DNA of 64,000 nucleotides, from positions 48,312-112,311 of the forward strand of contig JAOVVO010000218.1 of the NCBI GenBank assembly GCA_028564675.1, written 5' to 3'. The position numbers and the translations under genes were made by a program. Source of the DNA: Onchocerca lupi. Lineage: Eukaryota; Nematoda; Chromadorea; Rhabditida; Onchocercidae. Under the pieces are notes generated by a model, which was not told the DNA's origin, did not search any database, and saw only the letters and a program-made list of their open reading frames with translations. Shown here piece by piece: positions 62,186 to 64,000 of the stretch. Within the stretch, counting starts at the first letter, position 1. Each line of letters starts with the position of its first letter.

Positions 62186-62702
62186 GTAAGAAAATGGGAA
62201 TATGTTGATTAATCATTAATTAAAACTAATTCTTTAACGCTGGTTTATTGCCAACAATAATTTTATAATTACCATTTGAATTATTTCACTTTTTTGAATT
62301 GAATCAAAATAACCGATAAATAGTAAGCAATAGCTTGCAAAAGTCATTGAGAATTCAAATAATAGTGAATTGCGGATTCCCGGGAATCGATCATAATTTT
62401 TTCTTACAAATTAAATCACTTTACTGGAGCAAAGTGCAAATAGTAGAGTAACCTAAGTTTTATGACGTATCGCATTTTTGTAGATCCCAAAGTGATTTTA
62501 TAATATTTTAACCTCTTCGAGGAAAAAAAGAATAAGAAACAGCAATCTGTATAGATACGGCAATAATTCATGATAGATATGTGTATGCAGCCAAAAACAT
62601 CCAAAGAATTTCATCAAATTTTTATCGAAATTTCCTGTCAATTCTTCTTCCATGCTTCTATCACTCATTATGCTTTGCTTAGATAATATATTTGCATGCG
62701 AA

Positions 62703-63372
62703 GCATGGCCGATCCAGCTACCTAAGGGGGCCGATCACGATTCGCGTGTCCGGCTCCAGCTAATCTATATGAATAAAAATATCAATGTTCGTTTGTTCAA
62801 AATCTTAAACCTCCGTAAGTTCTTAAACGCGCACATTATCTATATTCAAAATCTTAAATATCGGAAAGTCCTTAACCTATTGCTTTGAAATTCTGACACA
62901 AAGTTGCAGTCGAATACGCGCATGCTTTTAAATATTCATCGATTGATTTCAAATTTTTATACGCATTGTATTCCAATGGGCAAATGCTTTTAAATAATTA
63001 AGGCGAGCAATTCAAGCTTTTCGTTTGCTTTTTACTTTGTGAGAAATGTGATTCGTTTATTCTTTGATTTGTGGGGAATGTAGTTGCTTTGCAAAAATAG
63101 TGTATAATCAAATGTTTCGTTCAAGCAATTTAAGGATTATCACCCTGACTTCTATTGTTAGATTTTATTTTGAACTGCCTCATTTCGTAAATTCTACCCA
63201 TTGATCTAAACCGCACAACTGTGAGGATTGTCTCTGAGCTTTTTTGATCGTGATTGCAAACGTCTATCGAATTAGGAATTGCAATCTCTTAAATTGAAAT
63301 TACGTATCCATTGGAATCATAAAAAGTTCTCCACCGATTGCTTTCAAATTCTGACACAAGCTTGTATTCGAA
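62703..63372 (+). mobile_element. Second Helitron junction and 5' region
   Basis: A GC-rich segment ending CTCCAGCTAA at 62763 is followed at once by TCTATATGAATAAAAATATC, giving CTRR|TC head-to-tail termini. The following 170 bases resemble 57115-57290: GTTCTTAAAC, then ATCTATATT, then GCTTTGAAATTCTGACACAA, then TCGAATACGCGC. Diverged partial copies of the inner unit recur at 62937 and at 63334 (GATTGCTTTCAAATTCTGAC). No coding part is visible. Confidence 0.6.
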
Positions 63373-63378
63373 TTAATG

Positions 63379-63379
63379 C

Positions 63380-63425
<46 letters not shown>

Positions 63426-63955
63426 CCTCTAGAAATATTTATAATCATCTAGAAGCTGCAATAGTTTATCTTGCGCTATTTTAATTTTCAGTAGTTTATC
63501 TTACGCTATTAATTTCATGAAGACGCTGAACGGGGCGGAGTCAAAAAACTCTTTATTATTTATTATTATTTGTCATTATTTATCATTATTATTATTTATC
63601 ATTACTTATTATTAACTATTATTTATTACGCAGCAGTAAAAAATCAATAATATCAATAAAACAGATCAAATGATAAATTTATAAAATAAAAAAGGAGAAA
63701 ACGATTAAAGGGAAAAAAACCCGAGTCGAAACATTGAACTGCTCCCATTAAAATCTCGCCTCTGTTGGTGCATTAGGGTAATCGACATTGACCCTAATTG
63801 AGGGTTATAAAGGATTGGCCAATTATTTATTATAATTCAGTATTTATTGTTTATTATTATTTATTATTATTCAGCATTCTTTATTATTATGCATTATTAT
63901 TTTTTATTATTTATTATTTATTTGTAATAATTTATTACTGTTCACTATCCTTTTA

Positions 63956-64000
<45 letters not shown>
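63379..64000. repeat. TTA/TTATTT-type simple repeat, runs off the window
   Basis: Pure (TTA)n at 63379-63414, mixed TTATTATTTA between about 63550 and 63950 with a unique interruption at 63640-63830, and a pure (TTA)n run from about 63955 to the window end. Confidence 0.9.

Larger units (their letters stand above)
62186..64000. other. Repeat-rich right end, no gene recognised
   Basis: Holds the second Helitron junction and its 5' sequence (62703-63372) and then TTA-type simple sequence. The ORF at 62652-62888 is within the Helitron repeat and unsupported. Confidence 0.5.

Noticed and set aside
1..64000. CRISPR arrays, bacterial operons, rRNA or tRNA genes
   Set aside because: No regularly spaced direct repeats, Shine-Dalgarno-linked ORFs, or tRNA/rRNA signatures were seen by eye; the content is eukaryotic with spliceosomal introns.

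Overview
The window is nuclear DNA of a nematode, most likely a filarial or other spirurid (clade III) worm. It is AT-rich. Genes are split by many AT-rich introns, mostly 80-800 bp, with short TTTCAG-type acceptors. Several start codons sit next to an isolated acceptor with no upstream exon, the usual mark of spliced-leader trans-splicing. The proteins are animal housekeeping proteins in nematode form. Species cannot be fixed from the sequence alone. All exon models below were built by hand from splice signals, reading phase and remembered family patterns, so single exon edges may be wrong.

Layout, left to right. 272-3103 (+): C2H2 zinc-finger protein. 5225-11734 (+): kinesin-1 heavy chain in 21 exons (963 codons), two introns of which appear to be GC-AG. 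13493-15067 (+): three-CCCH-finger protein of the ZC3H10 type. 17167-27557 (+): CWF19L2-like splicing/debranching factor; its 6-kb fifth intron holds a complete antisense gene for a secreted PAN/apple-domain protein (20608-22285, -). 27920-28340 (-): membrane protein of unknown role. 29266-30094 (+): unknown 102-residue protein. 30412-31319 (+): very short PEHE-domain protein (MSL1/KANSL1 family). 32608-35075 (-): Transformer-2 splicing regulator. 35432-36921 (-): C1orf131/DUF4602-type protein. 40067-46244 (+): PCF11 mRNA 3'-end processing factor in 16 exons. 47238-49899 (+): TFIIH subunit GTF2H3. 49917-50743 (-): vitamin K epoxide reductase, tail-to-tail with GTF2H3 and only 17 bases away. 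51413-52151 (+): 66-residue single-pass membrane protein. 55589-62185 (+, open at both ends): an unrecognised charged protein encoded by a chain of phase-1 exons.

Many products act in mRNA metabolism (PCF11, Tra2, CWF19L2, GTF2H3, two zinc-finger proteins), but nothing shows they form one operon. Genes lie on both strands, in convergent, divergent and nested arrangements.

The right third is repeat-rich. At 57.1-58.1 kb there is a decayed Helitron with a recognisable but frame-broken Rep N-terminal segment, preceded by a CTAG|TC head-to-tail junction. A second junction (CTAA|TC) lies at 62.76 kb and the window ends in TTA-type microsatellite. Other structures of note are a 70-bp hairpin in a kinesin intron whose four mismatches are all G-U compatible, a GAAGAA-rich candidate exon just downstream of tra2, and candidate cassette exons in PCF11 and CWF19L2. 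I saw no CRISPR array, rRNA or tRNA.
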